A stretch of 64,000 nt of DNA from Dyella sp. EPa41 (GTDB lineage: Bacteria > Pseudomonadota > Gammaproteobacteria > Xanthomonadales > Rhodanobacteraceae). The notes below the pieces were generated by a model. That model was not told the DNA's origin and did not search any database. It saw only the letters and a program-made list of their open reading frames with translations. Below, piece by piece: positions 9,793-17,936 of the stretch. The position numbers and the translations under genes are program-made. Where the stretch lies: contig NZ_BCPR01000011.1 in assembly GCF_016586165.1 (NCBI RefSeq), forward strand, positions 1 to 64,000, written 5' to 3'. Positions within the stretch are counted from its first letter, which is position 1, and each line of letters begins with the position of its first letter.

Positions 9793-10649
9793 TCGATGTT
9801 CTGCACCTGTTCGCGCATCTGCTCGATCAGCACCTTGAGCTCTACCGCCGCATTGGTGCTGCGCACGTCCACGGCCTTGGAGCCCAGCGTGTTCGCCTCG
9901 CGGTTGAATTCCTGCATGAGGAAATCCAGGCGGCGGCCCACCGCCTCCTTGGTGCCCAGCACGCGGCGGGTTTCGGCGATGTGCGCCGTGAGCCGGTCGA
10001 GCTCCTCATCCACGTCGCTGCGGGTGATCTGCAGCACCAGTTCCTGTTCCAGGCGGCCGGGATCGGCGGGTTGCTTGATATCGGCCAGTCGCGATTCCAG
10101 GCGCGTGCGCAGGCCTTCGCGGATCTGCGGCATGAAACTGCGCACGTCGGCCACGATGCGCTCGATCGCATCGAGACGATCCTTCAGCAATTCGGCCAGC
10201 TTGGCGCCCTCGCGCTCGCGGGTGGCGGTAAGCGCATCGAGCGCGCGCTCAAGCACATCCAGCAGGGCGGCCTGCAGCACATCCTGGTCCACCTCGGACT
10301 GCTGCAGCACGCCGGGGAAGCGCAGCAGTTCGGTGAACTCGATGTTCATGCGGGGGAAGCGGGCTTCCAGGTCCATCGCCAGTTCCGACAGGCGCGCCAG
10401 CGTGCCCGCGTTGACCTGCAAGGACTCGCCGCGCGCCTCGCCGCGCAGGCGCACGGTGATGTCCACCTTGCCGCGCGAAAGCCGGGCCGCGATGCGCTCG
10501 CGCAGGGCCGGCTCGAACACGCGCAGTTCATCCGGCAGGCGCGGGCTGAGCTCAAGGTAGCGATGGTTGACCGTGCGCAGCTCGCAGCTGAGCGTGCCGG
10601 CGGGGCCGGCGGCCTCGGCGGAGGCGTAAGCCGTCATGCTGCGGATCAT
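9789..10649 (-). CDS. yicC: YicC family endoribonuclease-like protein
   Basis: YicC-family proteins (YicC_N plus DUF1732) are implicated in sRNA/mRNA decay as endoribonucleases. The 286-residue protein begins MIRSMTAYASAE, the normal N-terminus. It contains ELRTVNHRYLELSPRLPDEL and ends with the conserved GRRLDFLMQEFNREANTLGSK and LKVLIEQMREQVQNIE. The frame stays open farther upstream across rph, but that part is antisense shadow. It overlaps gmk and is divergent from rph with 81 nt between starts. Confidence 0.95.
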   Translation of the reverse strand: MIRSMTAYASAEAAGPAGTLSCELRTVNHRYLELSPRLPDELRVFEPALRERIAARLSRGKVDITVRLRGEARGESLQVNAGTLARLSELAMDLEARFPRMNIEFTELLRFPGVLQQSEVDQDVLQAALLDVLERALDALTATREREGAKLAELLKDRLDAIERIVADVRSFMPQIREGLRTRLESRLADIKQPADPGRLEQELVLQITRSDVDEELDRLTAHIAETRRVLGTKEAVGRRLDFLMQEFNREANTLGSKAVDVRSTNAAVELKVLIEQMREQVQNIE

Positions 10650-10680
10650 GGGTGGCCTTGAGGTGTCAGGAAAGGGCGAA

Positions 10681-10689
10681 TGGTAAACT
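10681..10689 (+). promoter_or_regulatory. Possible extended -10 promoter for rph
   Basis: TGGTAAACT matches TGnTATAAT-type extended -10 elements (TG-n-TAAACT) 42 nt upstream of the rph start. No good -35 is seen at 16-18 nt, which is tolerated for extended -10 promoters. Confidence 0.35.
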
Positions 10690-10730
10690 TTCCGGCCCTG
10701 GCTTGCCCAATCCTTAAGGCCAACGCATCC

Positions 10731-11462
10731 ATGAGCTCCCCCAGCCGCCCCAGTGGCCGCGCCAGCGACCAGCTGCGCACCGTCACCATCGAACGCCATT
10801 ACACCCGCCACGCCGAAGGTTCGGTGCTGGTCAGCTTCGGCGATACCAAGGTGCTGTGCACGGCCAGCATCGAAGACCGCGTGCCGCCGTGGCTGCGCGG
10901 CAAGGGTGAAGGCTGGGTTACCGCCGAGTACGGCATGCTGCCGCGCGCCACCAACACCCGCATGCAGCGCGAAGCCGCGCGCGGCGGCCAGGGTGGCCGC
11001 ACCATGGAAATCCAGCGCCTGATCGGCCGCAGCCTGCGCGCCTGCGTGGACCGCCAGGCCCTGGGCGAGCGCGTCATCACGCTGGATTGCGACGTGATCC
11101 AGGCCGACGGCGGCACCCGCACGGCGGCCATCACGGGCGCCTATGTGGCGCTGGTGGATGCGGTGAACGTGCTGATGAAGCGCGAGAACCTTCGCCGCAA
11201 CCCGGTCGTCGGCGCCGTGGCCGCCATCTCGGTGGGCATCTACCAGGGCGTGCCGGTGCTCGATCTCGACTATGCCGAAGACGCCAACTGCGACACCGAC
11301 ATGAATGTGGTGATGAATGACGGCGGCGGCTTCATCGAAGTGCAAGGCACGGCCGAAGGCCATGCGTTCCGGCGCGATGAGATGGACGCCCTGCTCCTGC
11401 TCGCCGAAAAGGGCATCGGTGAACTCGTCGCCGCCCAGCGTGCGGCGCTGGACCTGCCGTAA
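10731..11462 (+). CDS. rph: Ribonuclease PH
   Basis: RNase PH is a phosphorolytic 3'-5' exoribonuclease trimming tRNA 3' ends. The 243-residue protein from [16 protein letters not shown] is of standard length. It has [14 protein letters not shown], the signature [17 protein letters not shown], and the phosphate-binding [15 protein letters not shown], followed by [18 protein letters not shown]. The in-frame start at 10680 would add 17 atypical residues, so 10731 is preferred. It leads the rph-GNAT-rdgB-hemW run. Confidence 0.96.
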   Translation: MSSPSRPSGRASDQLRTVTIERHYTRHAEGSVLVSFGDTKVLCTASIEDRVPPWLRGKGEGWVTAEYGMLPRATNTRMQREAARGGQGGRTMEIQRLIGRSLRACVDRQALGERVITLDCDVIQADGGTRTAAITGAYVALVDAVNVLMKRENLRRNPVVGAVAAISVGIYQGVPVLDLDYAEDANCDTDMNVVMNDGGGFIEVQGTAEGHAFRRDEMDALLLLAEKGIGELVAAQRAALDLP

Positions 11463-11470
11463 GCCTGCGG

Positions 11471-11980
11471 ATGTTCGCGATCCGTCAGCCGCGTACCGAC
11501 GAACTGGCCGCCATCATGGCCGTCCATCGCGCCGCGTTCGGGCGCGATGACGAAGCCGCCCTCGTGCGGCGCCTGCGCGCCGATGGCGACGACGCCTTCG
11601 AACTGCTGGCGGAAGCCAACGGCGACGTCGTTGCGCACGTCGCCTATTCGCGGGTGCGGATCGAGCGCGGCGATGACCGGCGGGCGCTGGGCCTGGCGCC
11701 CGTCGCGGTATTGCCGGCATGGCAGCACCGTGGCGTGGGCAGTACGCTGATCCGCTACTCGCTGGATGCGCTGCGCCAGCGCCCGATGCGCGCCGTGGTC
11801 GTGCTGGGCGAGCCTGGCTACTACGCACGCTTCGGGTTCCAGCCCGCCTCCAACGCGGGCCTGCACGACACCTATGGCGGCGGCGACGCCTTCATGGCGC
11901 TCTCCCTGCAGCCCGGCGGCCTCGACGGCTACCGCGGCCGCGTCGACTACGCCCCCGCCTTCGCCCTGCTCACGGACTAG
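11471..11980 (+). CDS. GNAT family N-acetyltransferase (YhbS-like)
   Basis: This is a single-domain acetyl-CoA-dependent acetyltransferase of 169 residues; the substrate is unknown. The acetyl-CoA pyrophosphate-binding motif A is visible as VAVLPAWQHRGVGSTLIRYSL, followed by VVVLGEPGYYARFGFQPAS, typical of the COG3153/YhbS group. It begins 8 nt after the rph stop and ends 3 nt before rdgB, so it is embedded in the operon. Family identification is firm, function open. Confidence 0.88.
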   Translation: MFAIRQPRTDELAAIMAVHRAAFGRDDEAALVRRLRADGDDAFELLAEANGDVVAHVAYSRVRIERGDDRRALGLAPVAVLPAWQHRGVGSTLIRYSLDALRQRPMRAVVVLGEPGYYARFGFQPASNAGLHDTYGGGDAFMALSLQPGGLDGYRGRVDYAPAFALLTD

Positions 11981-11983
11981 CCC

Positions 11984-12583
11984 ATGACCCGCATCGTTCT
12001 CGCCAGCAGCAATCCCGGCAAGCTGGCCGAATTCAACCACCTGCTCGCCGACAGCGGGCTCAATGTCGTGCCGCAGTCGGCGTACGATGTGGATGACGTT
12101 GAAGAAACCGGTCTCACCTTCGTGGAGAACGCGTTGCTCAAGGCGCGCCACGCATCGCGCATCAGCGGCCTGCCCGCGCTCGCCGACGACTCCGGCCTGT
12201 GCGTGGAATACCTGCGCGGCGCACCCGGCCTGTATTCGGCCCGCTACAGCGGCGTGCACGGCGACAACGCGGCGAACAACGCCAAGCTGCTGCAGGAGAT
12301 AAGCCATGTGCCCATCGAGCAGCGCGGGGCGTTCTTTATCTGCGTGCTCGTGCTGCTGCGGCATGCGGACGACCCGGCCCCGCTGGTCGCCGAAGGCCGC
12401 TGGCATGGCCGCGTGCTGACCGAACAGCGCGGCGTCCATGGCTTCGGCTACGACCCGTTGTTCCTGCCCGATGGCGAGGCGGCGAGCGCCGCCGAACTGC
12501 CGCCGGGGCTGAAGAACCGCATCAGCCACCGCGGCCGCGCGCTGGCCGAGCTGCGCCAGCGCCTTGCCGAGCCGCATGTCTGA
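11984..12583 (+). CDS. rdgB: XTP/dITP diphosphatase (RdgB/HAM1)
   Basis: RdgB hydrolyses non-canonical purine triphosphates (XTP, dITP, ITP) to monophosphates, keeping them out of nucleic acids. The 199-residue protein opens with the nucleotide-binding SSNPGKLAEF. It then shows TFVENALLKARHAS, ADDSGLCVEYLRGAPGLYSA and FGYDPLF, the complete motif set. It overlaps hemW at its 3' end, the usual rdgB-hemW pairing. Confidence 0.96.
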   Translation: MTRIVLASSNPGKLAEFNHLLADSGLNVVPQSAYDVDDVEETGLTFVENALLKARHASRISGLPALADDSGLCVEYLRGAPGLYSARYSGVHGDNAANNAKLLQEISHVPIEQRGAFFICVLVLLRHADDPAPLVAEGRWHGRVLTEQRGVHGFGYDPLFLPDGEAASAAELPPGLKNRISHRGRALAELRQRLAEPHV

Positions 12584-13754
12584 CGCCATGCCGTTGATCG
12601 CGCCGCCGCTGTCGCTTTACGTCCACATGCCGTGGTGCGTGAAGAAGTGCCCGTACTGCGACTTCAATTCGCACGGCGTGAAAGGCGAGCCGCCGCCGTA
12701 CGTTGAATACGTCGACGTCCTGCTCGCCGACCTCGATGCCGACCTGCGCGACTTCGGCAACGCTGCACGCGGTCGCCCGGTGCACAGCATCTTCTTCGGC
12801 GGCGGCACGCCCAGCCTGTTCGCACCGGAGCTGATCGACCGTTTCCTCGATGGCGTGCGCGAACGCTTGCCGCTGGCCGATGGCACCGAGATCACGCTGG
12901 AGACCAATCCGGGTACGGTCGAGCACGGCCGTTTCGACGGCTATCTCGCGGCAGGCGTCAACCGCCTGTCGTTCGGCATCCAGAGCTTCGATGACGACAA
13001 GCTGCGACGCCTGGGCCGCATCCATTCGGCCAGCGAGGCCGAAGCGGCGGTGAAATCGGCGCAGGACGCGGGCTACGCCAACATCAACCTCGACCTGATG
13101 TATGCGCTGCCGCAGCAGACCCTCGATGGCGCGCAGGCCGACGTGACGCGGGCGATCGCGCTGCAGCCGACGCACATCTCGCATTACCAGCTCACGCTGG
13201 AGCCCAACACCGCGTTCGCCGCGAACCCTCCGCCGCTGCCCGACGACGACCACGCCTGGGCCATGCAGGAGGCCTGCGAGCAGCAGCTTGCCGCCGCCGG
13301 CTATGGGCAGTACGAGATCTCCGCCTACGCCCAGGCGGATCGCCGCTGCGTGCACAACCTCAACTACTGGCGCTTCGGCGACTACCTCGGCATCGGCGCC
13401 GGTGCCCACGGCAAGCTGACCCGCACGGACAAGGGCACGATTCATCGCCGCTGGAAAACGCGACACCCCAAGGCCTACCTGGCCGCTGCCGGCGATACCG
13501 GCCGCATCGGGGGCGACGGCCCGGTGGCGGTCGACGAATTGCCGTTCGAATACATGCTCAACGCGCTGCGTTTGATCGACGGCGTGCCGCTTGCCGATTT
13601 TTCCGCGCGCACCGGCGTGCCGATGGAACGCATCGCTTCCGCGCTTGCCTCGGCACGCGAGCGCGGCTGGCTGGTCGAGGATGCCGGGCGCCTGCAGACC
13701 ACGGCGCTCGGTCAACGTTTCCTCAACGACGTGATTTCCAGCTTCCTCGACTGA
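12576..13754 (+). CDS. hemW: Radical SAM heme chaperone HemW
   Basis: HemW is a heme-binding radical-SAM protein that delivers heme to respiratory enzymes. From the start at 12576 (392 residues) the cluster motif C21-x3-C25-x2-C28 sits in MPWCVKKCPYC. FFGGGTPSLF, the SAM-binding ETNPGTVE and LSFGIQSFDDDKLRRLGR follow, then the HemN C-terminal domain. CPYCDFNS with this length separates it from true HemN oxidase. The start overlaps rdgB by 8 nt; ATG at 12588 is an equally plausible start. A heme chaperone next to a nos/cytochrome region may be coincidental, since rdgB-hemW linkage is common. Confidence 0.93.
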   Translation: MSDAMPLIAPPLSLYVHMPWCVKKCPYCDFNSHGVKGEPPPYVEYVDVLLADLDADLRDFGNAARGRPVHSIFFGGGTPSLFAPELIDRFLDGVRERLPLADGTEITLETNPGTVEHGRFDGYLAAGVNRLSFGIQSFDDDKLRRLGRIHSASEAEAAVKSAQDAGYANINLDLMYALPQQTLDGAQADVTRAIALQPTHISHYQLTLEPNTAFAANPPPLPDDDHAWAMQEACEQQLAAAGYGQYEISAYAQADRRCVHNLNYWRFGDYLGIGAGAHGKLTRTDKGTIHRRWKTRHPKAYLAAAGDTGRIGGDGPVAVDELPFEYMLNALRLIDGVPLADFSARTGVPMERIASALASARERGWLVEDAGRLQTTALGQRFLNDVISSFLD

Positions 13755-13766
13755 GCGGTCGCCGGC

Positions 13767-14414
13767 TCAGTCCAGGCCAAGCGTCGGCGAGTGGGCCAGC
13801 GCCTGCAGGAAGGCCAGCACCACTGCCGGGGTTTCGCCCATCAAGGGCAGCGATATCGGGTTGGCGACCACCGAGCCGTCCGGTCGATGCACGTGCGCCA
13901 CGCTGTCGACACCCGGATGGGTGACCGGTGCGGTATCGAGGCGCCAGGCCTCACCGGCCCAATGCCACTCGAATGACCAGGCCTGCGGCGTCAACGCGCG
14001 CACCAGCACCTGGATGCCCGATTCGCCACTGAAGGAGATCGCATCCGGGTGCAGGCGCATGCCACCCGCGAATACGGGCGGCAGCATCGGCCGCATCGCG
14101 TACGCCAGCGCGGCCAGGCCGGAACGCGGCGGCGGCAAGCGCTTTCCGCCGTTCGCGATCAGGCAACGCCACTGCAAGGTAGCTTGCAGGGCGCGCTCGC
14201 GGTCGCCGAGCAGCCTCGCCGCCAGCCAGGCGTCGTAGCCGGGATGCTCGGGCAGGCTGCCCTCGCGCACCGCCGCCAGGATCTCATCGGCCTCGCCGCA
14301 GCCCGTCTCCCCAAGCAGCCGCTTGCACCGTTCGCGCAGGTCGAACATCCGTCGCGACACATCGGAAATCGCCGTAGCGGCCCGCGGATCCACGTTCTCG
14401 AAAAAAGCTCTCAT
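13767..14414 (-). CDS. Unrecognised protein, last gene of the nos operon
   Basis: I do not recognise this 215-residue soluble protein. No signal peptide or TM segment is seen. The N-terminal half is helical and charged (MRAFFENVDPRAATAISDVS); the C-terminal half includes PPVFAGGMRLHPDAISFSGE and HRPDGSVVANPISLPLMGE. It has GAGGA 7 nt before the ATG and begins 10 nt after the nosL stop, so it is almost certainly co-transcribed with nosCRDFYL. A role in NosZ maturation or regulation is only inferred from position. Its 3' end faces hemW, 12 nt away. Confidence 0.75.
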   Translation of the reverse strand: MRAFFENVDPRAATAISDVSRRMFDLRERCKRLLGETGCGEADEILAAVREGSLPEHPGYDAWLAARLLGDRERALQATLQWRCLIANGGKRLPPPRSGLAALAYAMRPMLPPVFAGGMRLHPDAISFSGESGIQVLVRALTPQAWSFEWHWAGEAWRLDTAPVTHPGVDSVAHVHRPDGSVVANPISLPLMGETPAVVLAFLQALAHSPTLGLD

Positions 14415-14424
14415 ACGCTCGTCC

Positions 14425-14931
14425 TCACATGCCCATGTCGCCGCCGGCGCCGCCATCCAGGCGCACCATGTCCGGCGTGATCTGCGTGTAGCCCAGCACC
14501 TCGCCGCCGTACTGGCGCGCGAACGCCTCGGCGTCGGCACGCTCGGTGAAGCTGGCCAGCGAGGGGCCCATGCTTCCACCGCGACGCGAACCGCGCACGT
14601 AGTAGGCCTTGGTCGCGTCGATCCAGTGCCCTTGAGGGTGATCCCAGTCGGCATGCGCCATGTCCTGGGTGTAGGCACCGGCCACGGCACGCACCTGTTC
14701 GGGACGAAGCAGCATCGAGAGCAACTCCAGCGTGTCGCAGAAGTACGCCGTCTTGCCGTCCGCATAATGGATCTGCCCCTTGGGACCGGGGTAATCGGCC
14801 AGCGTCATGCCGTCGAGCTCGCAGTGCGCATCGGCACGCGGTTCGACCGGCCCCACCGTGGCAGCCTGCTGCGCGCACGCGGCGAGCAGCAGCACGAGCA
14901 GGCCAGGCATCCAACGTCGCATCGAACTCAT
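14425..14931 (-). CDS. nosL: NosL copper chaperone lipoprotein
   Basis: NosL is an outer-membrane-anchored lipoprotein that binds Cu(I) and supplies it for NosZ cluster assembly. The 168-residue protein has a signal peptide with lipobox LLAAC. The mature part includes GPKGQIHYADGKTAYFCDTLELL, matching the NosL pattern with a likely copper-binding Cys and a downstream Met-rich tail (GGDMGM). It overlaps nosY by 4 nt. Confidence 0.9.
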   Translation of the reverse strand: MSSMRRWMPGLLVLLLAACAQQAATVGPVEPRADAHCELDGMTLADYPGPKGQIHYADGKTAYFCDTLELLSMLLRPEQVRAVAGAYTQDMAHADWDHPQGHWIDATKAYYVRGSRRGGSMGPSLASFTERADAEAFARQYGGEVLGYTQITPDMVRLDGGAGGDMGM

Positions 14932-15764
14932 CGAAACCTCCAAAGTGCCACGCCGAGCGGCGCGGCGATCCAGGCAAGCAAGACGCCATAGAGCGTGGCC
15001 GGCGCGTTCCACCCCTGGGCCATCAGGGTGCCCAGGCCGAACGAGCTGCGCAGCGCCTCGGCGCCGAACACGTTGATGACGCGAAACACGTCCGCGGGAT
15101 TGAGCAGCAAGGCATACGGCGCCCAGGTCGACGCATGGCTCCCCGCCGATGCCACCAGCGCGCCGAGCAGCGAGAGGTCGAACACCAGCACGAAGCCGAA
15201 CCACAGCGCGATGGCGGCACCGGTGGCCCGCGTGCGATCACGCGCTACCGTCGACACCAGCACGGCGAGACTGAGAAAGGCCAGGCCGAGCATCAACGCG
15301 CTGCCCACGAAGCGCAGGTAGATCACCAGCGCGGCGAGGTCCATTGACGGCGCCAGCGGCACCAGCGCGGCGCCGAAACCGACCAGCGTCGCCATCGACA
15401 AGGCCGCTGCGAGGCCGAGGTACTTGCCCGCGAGCAACTCGGCGCGCGTGATCGGCTGCGACAGCAGGAGATCCAGCACGCCGCGTTCGCGTTCGCCGAC
15501 CACCGCATCGAACCCGAGCAGCAAGGCAATCAAGGGCACCAGGTAGATGGCCAGGCTGGTCAGGCTGGCGACCGTCGCTGCCGCGCTGCGCAAGCCCACC
15601 ACGCCCGATGGCGCACCGCCGAAATAAGCGATCAGCAAGGCAAAGGCGCCAAACACCACGGCCACCGCCAGTACCCAGCGGTTACGCAGGCGATCACGCC
15701 ACTCCTTGGCCGCGATCGCGGCGACCAGGCGCCACTGCCAGCACGACGTCGCCGATCGACTCAT
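14928..15764 (-). CDS. nosY: ABC transporter permease NosY
   Basis: NosY is the membrane subunit of the NosFY ABC exporter, which works with NosD to deliver a sulphur species for the CuZ site. The 278-residue protein has about six TM helices and the ABC-2 family segment VVGERERGVLDLLLSQPITRAE before a hydrophobic core. It is translationally coupled to nosF upstream (ATGA overlap) and nosL downstream. Confidence 0.92.
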   Translation of the reverse strand: MSRSATSCWQWRLVAAIAAKEWRDRLRNRWVLAVAVVFGAFALLIAYFGGAPSGVVGLRSAAATVASLTSLAIYLVPLIALLLGFDAVVGERERGVLDLLLSQPITRAELLAGKYLGLAAALSMATLVGFGAALVPLAPSMDLAALVIYLRFVGSALMLGLAFLSLAVLVSTVARDRTRATGAAIALWFGFVLVFDLSLLGALVASAGSHASTWAPYALLLNPADVFRVINVFGAEALRSSFGLGTLMAQGWNAPATLYGVLLAWIAAPLGVALWRFR

Positions 15765-16720
15765 GCCGCTCGCTCCACCCAGGTGGTGCCACGCTGGTGA
15801 CTGAGGAAGACGTCTTCGAGCGTGGGCTCGGTGATCGTGTATTCCAGCAGTTCGTCAGAGAGCGATGCCAGCACGCGCAGCAGCGCCATGCGAAGGGGCG
15901 CCCGCACGGCCGCCCGCACCGCGCCGTCGCCTGCCTCCTGCGGAACAAAGCCGGCAGCGAGCAAGGCACGGCTCACGCGAGCGCGAGCGCCCTCGCGGGG
16001 CGTTACCATTAGTCGTGCCGGCAGGCCCGACGCGGTGGCCAGCGCGGTTACCGTGCCTTCCGCCACCAGCTTGCCGCTCGCCATGATCACCAGGCGGTCC
16101 ACGCGCGACTGGATCTCGGCCAGCAGATGCGAGCTGAGGACGATGGTGGTCCCGGCCGCCCTCAACTCCTGCAGCATGCCGTAGAAACCGTGGATGGCTT
16201 CCGGATCGAGGCCGTTGGTGGGTTCGTCGAGCAACAGCAGGCGAGGCTCGCCTATCAGCGCCTGCGCGAAACCCAGGCGCTGGCGCATGCCCTTGGAGTA
16301 TTCGCGAACGGCGCGATGCATCGCCTCGCCCAGGCCCACGCATTCGAGCAGGCCCTTGCAGCGCGCGGGATCGGCGGATTTCAGGCGCGCGAAGAAGCGC
16401 AGCGTTTCCAGCCCCGAGAGGTTGTCGTACAGCGCCACATGTTCCGGCAGGTAGCCGATGGCGCGGCGCACCTCGCGGAACCGGCGTCCACGCACCGGCT
16501 CGCCGAACAGGAGGATGTCGCCCTCGTCCGCGGCGATGATGCCAAGCATCATCTTGAACAAGGTGCTCTTGCCGGCGCCGTTGTGGCCCGCCAGCCCGAT
16601 CATTTCGCCCTCCCTGCAGGCAAAACCGACGCCGCGTACCACGGGCATCGCGCCGTAACGCTTCACCACGTCCTTGATTTCAACGACCACTGCGTTCAAG
16701 CCACTGGCTCCAGTCGACAT
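15761..16720 (-). CDS. nosF: ABC transporter ATP-binding protein NosF
   Basis: NosF is the ATPase of NosDFY. From the ATG at 16720 (319 residues) it shows Walker A GHNGAGKS, signature YSKGMRQRLGFAQAL, and Walker B LLLLDEPTNGLDPEA, with an H-switch at LSSHLLAE. The start lies inside the 3' end of nosD (41-nt overlap); an ATG 9 codons further upstream also exists. The tight overlap implies coupled expression. Confidence 0.93.
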   Translation of the reverse strand: MSTGASGLNAVVVEIKDVVKRYGAMPVVRGVGFACREGEMIGLAGHNGAGKSTLFKMMLGIIAADEGDILLFGEPVRGRRFREVRRAIGYLPEHVALYDNLSGLETLRFFARLKSADPARCKGLLECVGLGEAMHRAVREYSKGMRQRLGFAQALIGEPRLLLLDEPTNGLDPEAIHGFYGMLQELRAAGTTIVLSSHLLAEIQSRVDRLVIMASGKLVAEGTVTALATASGLPARLMVTPREGARARVSRALLAAGFVPQEAGDGAVRAAVRAPLRMALLRVLASLSDELLEYTITEPTLEDVFLSHQRGTTWVERAA

Positions 16721-17936
16721 GATGGGGGCGCATCGCCGGATGCGCATCGATGATGGTGGCCACGCGAAGGACCGGGAACTGGCGCGCCGCCAGGCCCAGC
16801 GCCTGCAATGCGGGACTGCTGTCGAGCAACTTGACGAAGGGGTAGCGCGAGACCAGCCGGTCGGTCAGCTCGTTGGCCTCGAACGGCACGTCGCCGTAGC
16901 CGTCGGCGTCGGCGTCCCAGCCGAGGTAGTTGCTCCAGTAGTTGCCTTCGCGCCTGCCCCAAGCCACGTCGCGCGTGGCGACGTAAGTGACCTGCTCGGT
17001 GTTGCCGATGAAGTCGTTGCCGTCCACCTCGTTATTGTACGAGCCCGCCCACAGATGCACGCCGACCGCGTTGCCGACCACGAGGTTGTTGCGCAGGGTG
17101 ACGTACTCGGCGTCGTAGACGAACAGGCCTTCGCCGTTGCCCGCCGAGACATTGCCGGTGATGGTCGAATCCTGGATGGTCCGCAGCATGATGCCGTGGC
17201 TCTCGTTGTCCCATGCCACGTTGTTGTGCACGTCCAGGTCCCTCACTTCCATCAGCGCCAGCCCGCCGAGGTTGTGGAAGCTCTCGTTGCCTTCCCACAG
17301 GTTGTGGTAGGAGTTCATGTAGTGCGTGCCATAGCGCACGTCGTGGATGCGGTTGCCGACGAAGCGCGCGTGATGCGATACGTCCACATAGATGCCATCG
17401 CGGGCGAAGCTGATGTGGTTGCGCTCGATCGATGCGCCTTCGGTGTTGTACAGCTGGATGGCGTTGCCGCGCTGCGAGGAGAACTTCTCGCGCATGCCGG
17501 TGATCAGGTTGTCTTCCACCGACACCTGGTTGCTCTTTTCGATCCACAGGCCAAACAGCACGTGGGCGAAATCGCAGTGACTGACCACGGCGCGATCCGA
17601 CCCCGGCTGGATGTAGACACCGGCGTTCTGCGCGCCGAGATCGTCGCCGCTGTCACGCACGATCAGCCCTTCGATGCGCACGTCGGGCGATGCGATGCGT
17701 ATGACATCGCCCTTCCCTTCGCCGCTGATGGTGGGTCGCCCCACGCCGACCAGCGCCAACGGCTTGTCGATGCGCAGGCCGCCCGGGTACTGCCCGCGCT
17801 CGACTTCGACCGTGTCGCCGGCTGACGCCCGCGCGATCGCCATGTCGATCCGTTCACCGGGATGCACGCGAATCGTCGCCGCATCCACGGGAAGCACGGC
17901 CAGGCCAAGCAGCAGTAGCGTCGCCAGGTGCTTCAT
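16680..17936 (-). CDS. nosD: Periplasmic NosD, copper-site maturation protein
   Basis: NosD is a periplasmic right-handed beta-helix protein of the CASH family that partners NosFY in building the CuZ [4Cu:2S] cluster. The 418-residue protein has a Sec signal (MKHLATLLLLGLAVLPVDA) and then repeating N/D/G-rich beta-helix rungs (for example NNVAWDNESHGIMLR, NNLVVGNAVGVHLWAGS). It overlaps the nosR stop by 4 nt (ATGA) and nosF by 41 nt. Confidence 0.94.
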   Translation of the reverse strand: MKHLATLLLLGLAVLPVDAATIRVHPGERIDMAIARASAGDTVEVERGQYPGGLRIDKPLALVGVGRPTISGEGKGDVIRIASPDVRIEGLIVRDSGDDLGAQNAGVYIQPGSDRAVVSHCDFAHVLFGLWIEKSNQVSVEDNLITGMREKFSSQRGNAIQLYNTEGASIERNHISFARDGIYVDVSHHARFVGNRIHDVRYGTHYMNSYHNLWEGNESFHNLGGLALMEVRDLDVHNNVAWDNESHGIMLRTIQDSTITGNVSAGNGEGLFVYDAEYVTLRNNLVVGNAVGVHLWAGSYNNEVDGNDFIGNTEQVTYVATRDVAWGRREGNYWSNYLGWDADADGYGDVPFEANELTDRLVSRYPFVKLLDSSPALQALGLAARQFPVLRVATIIDAHPAMRPHHVDWSQWLERSGR

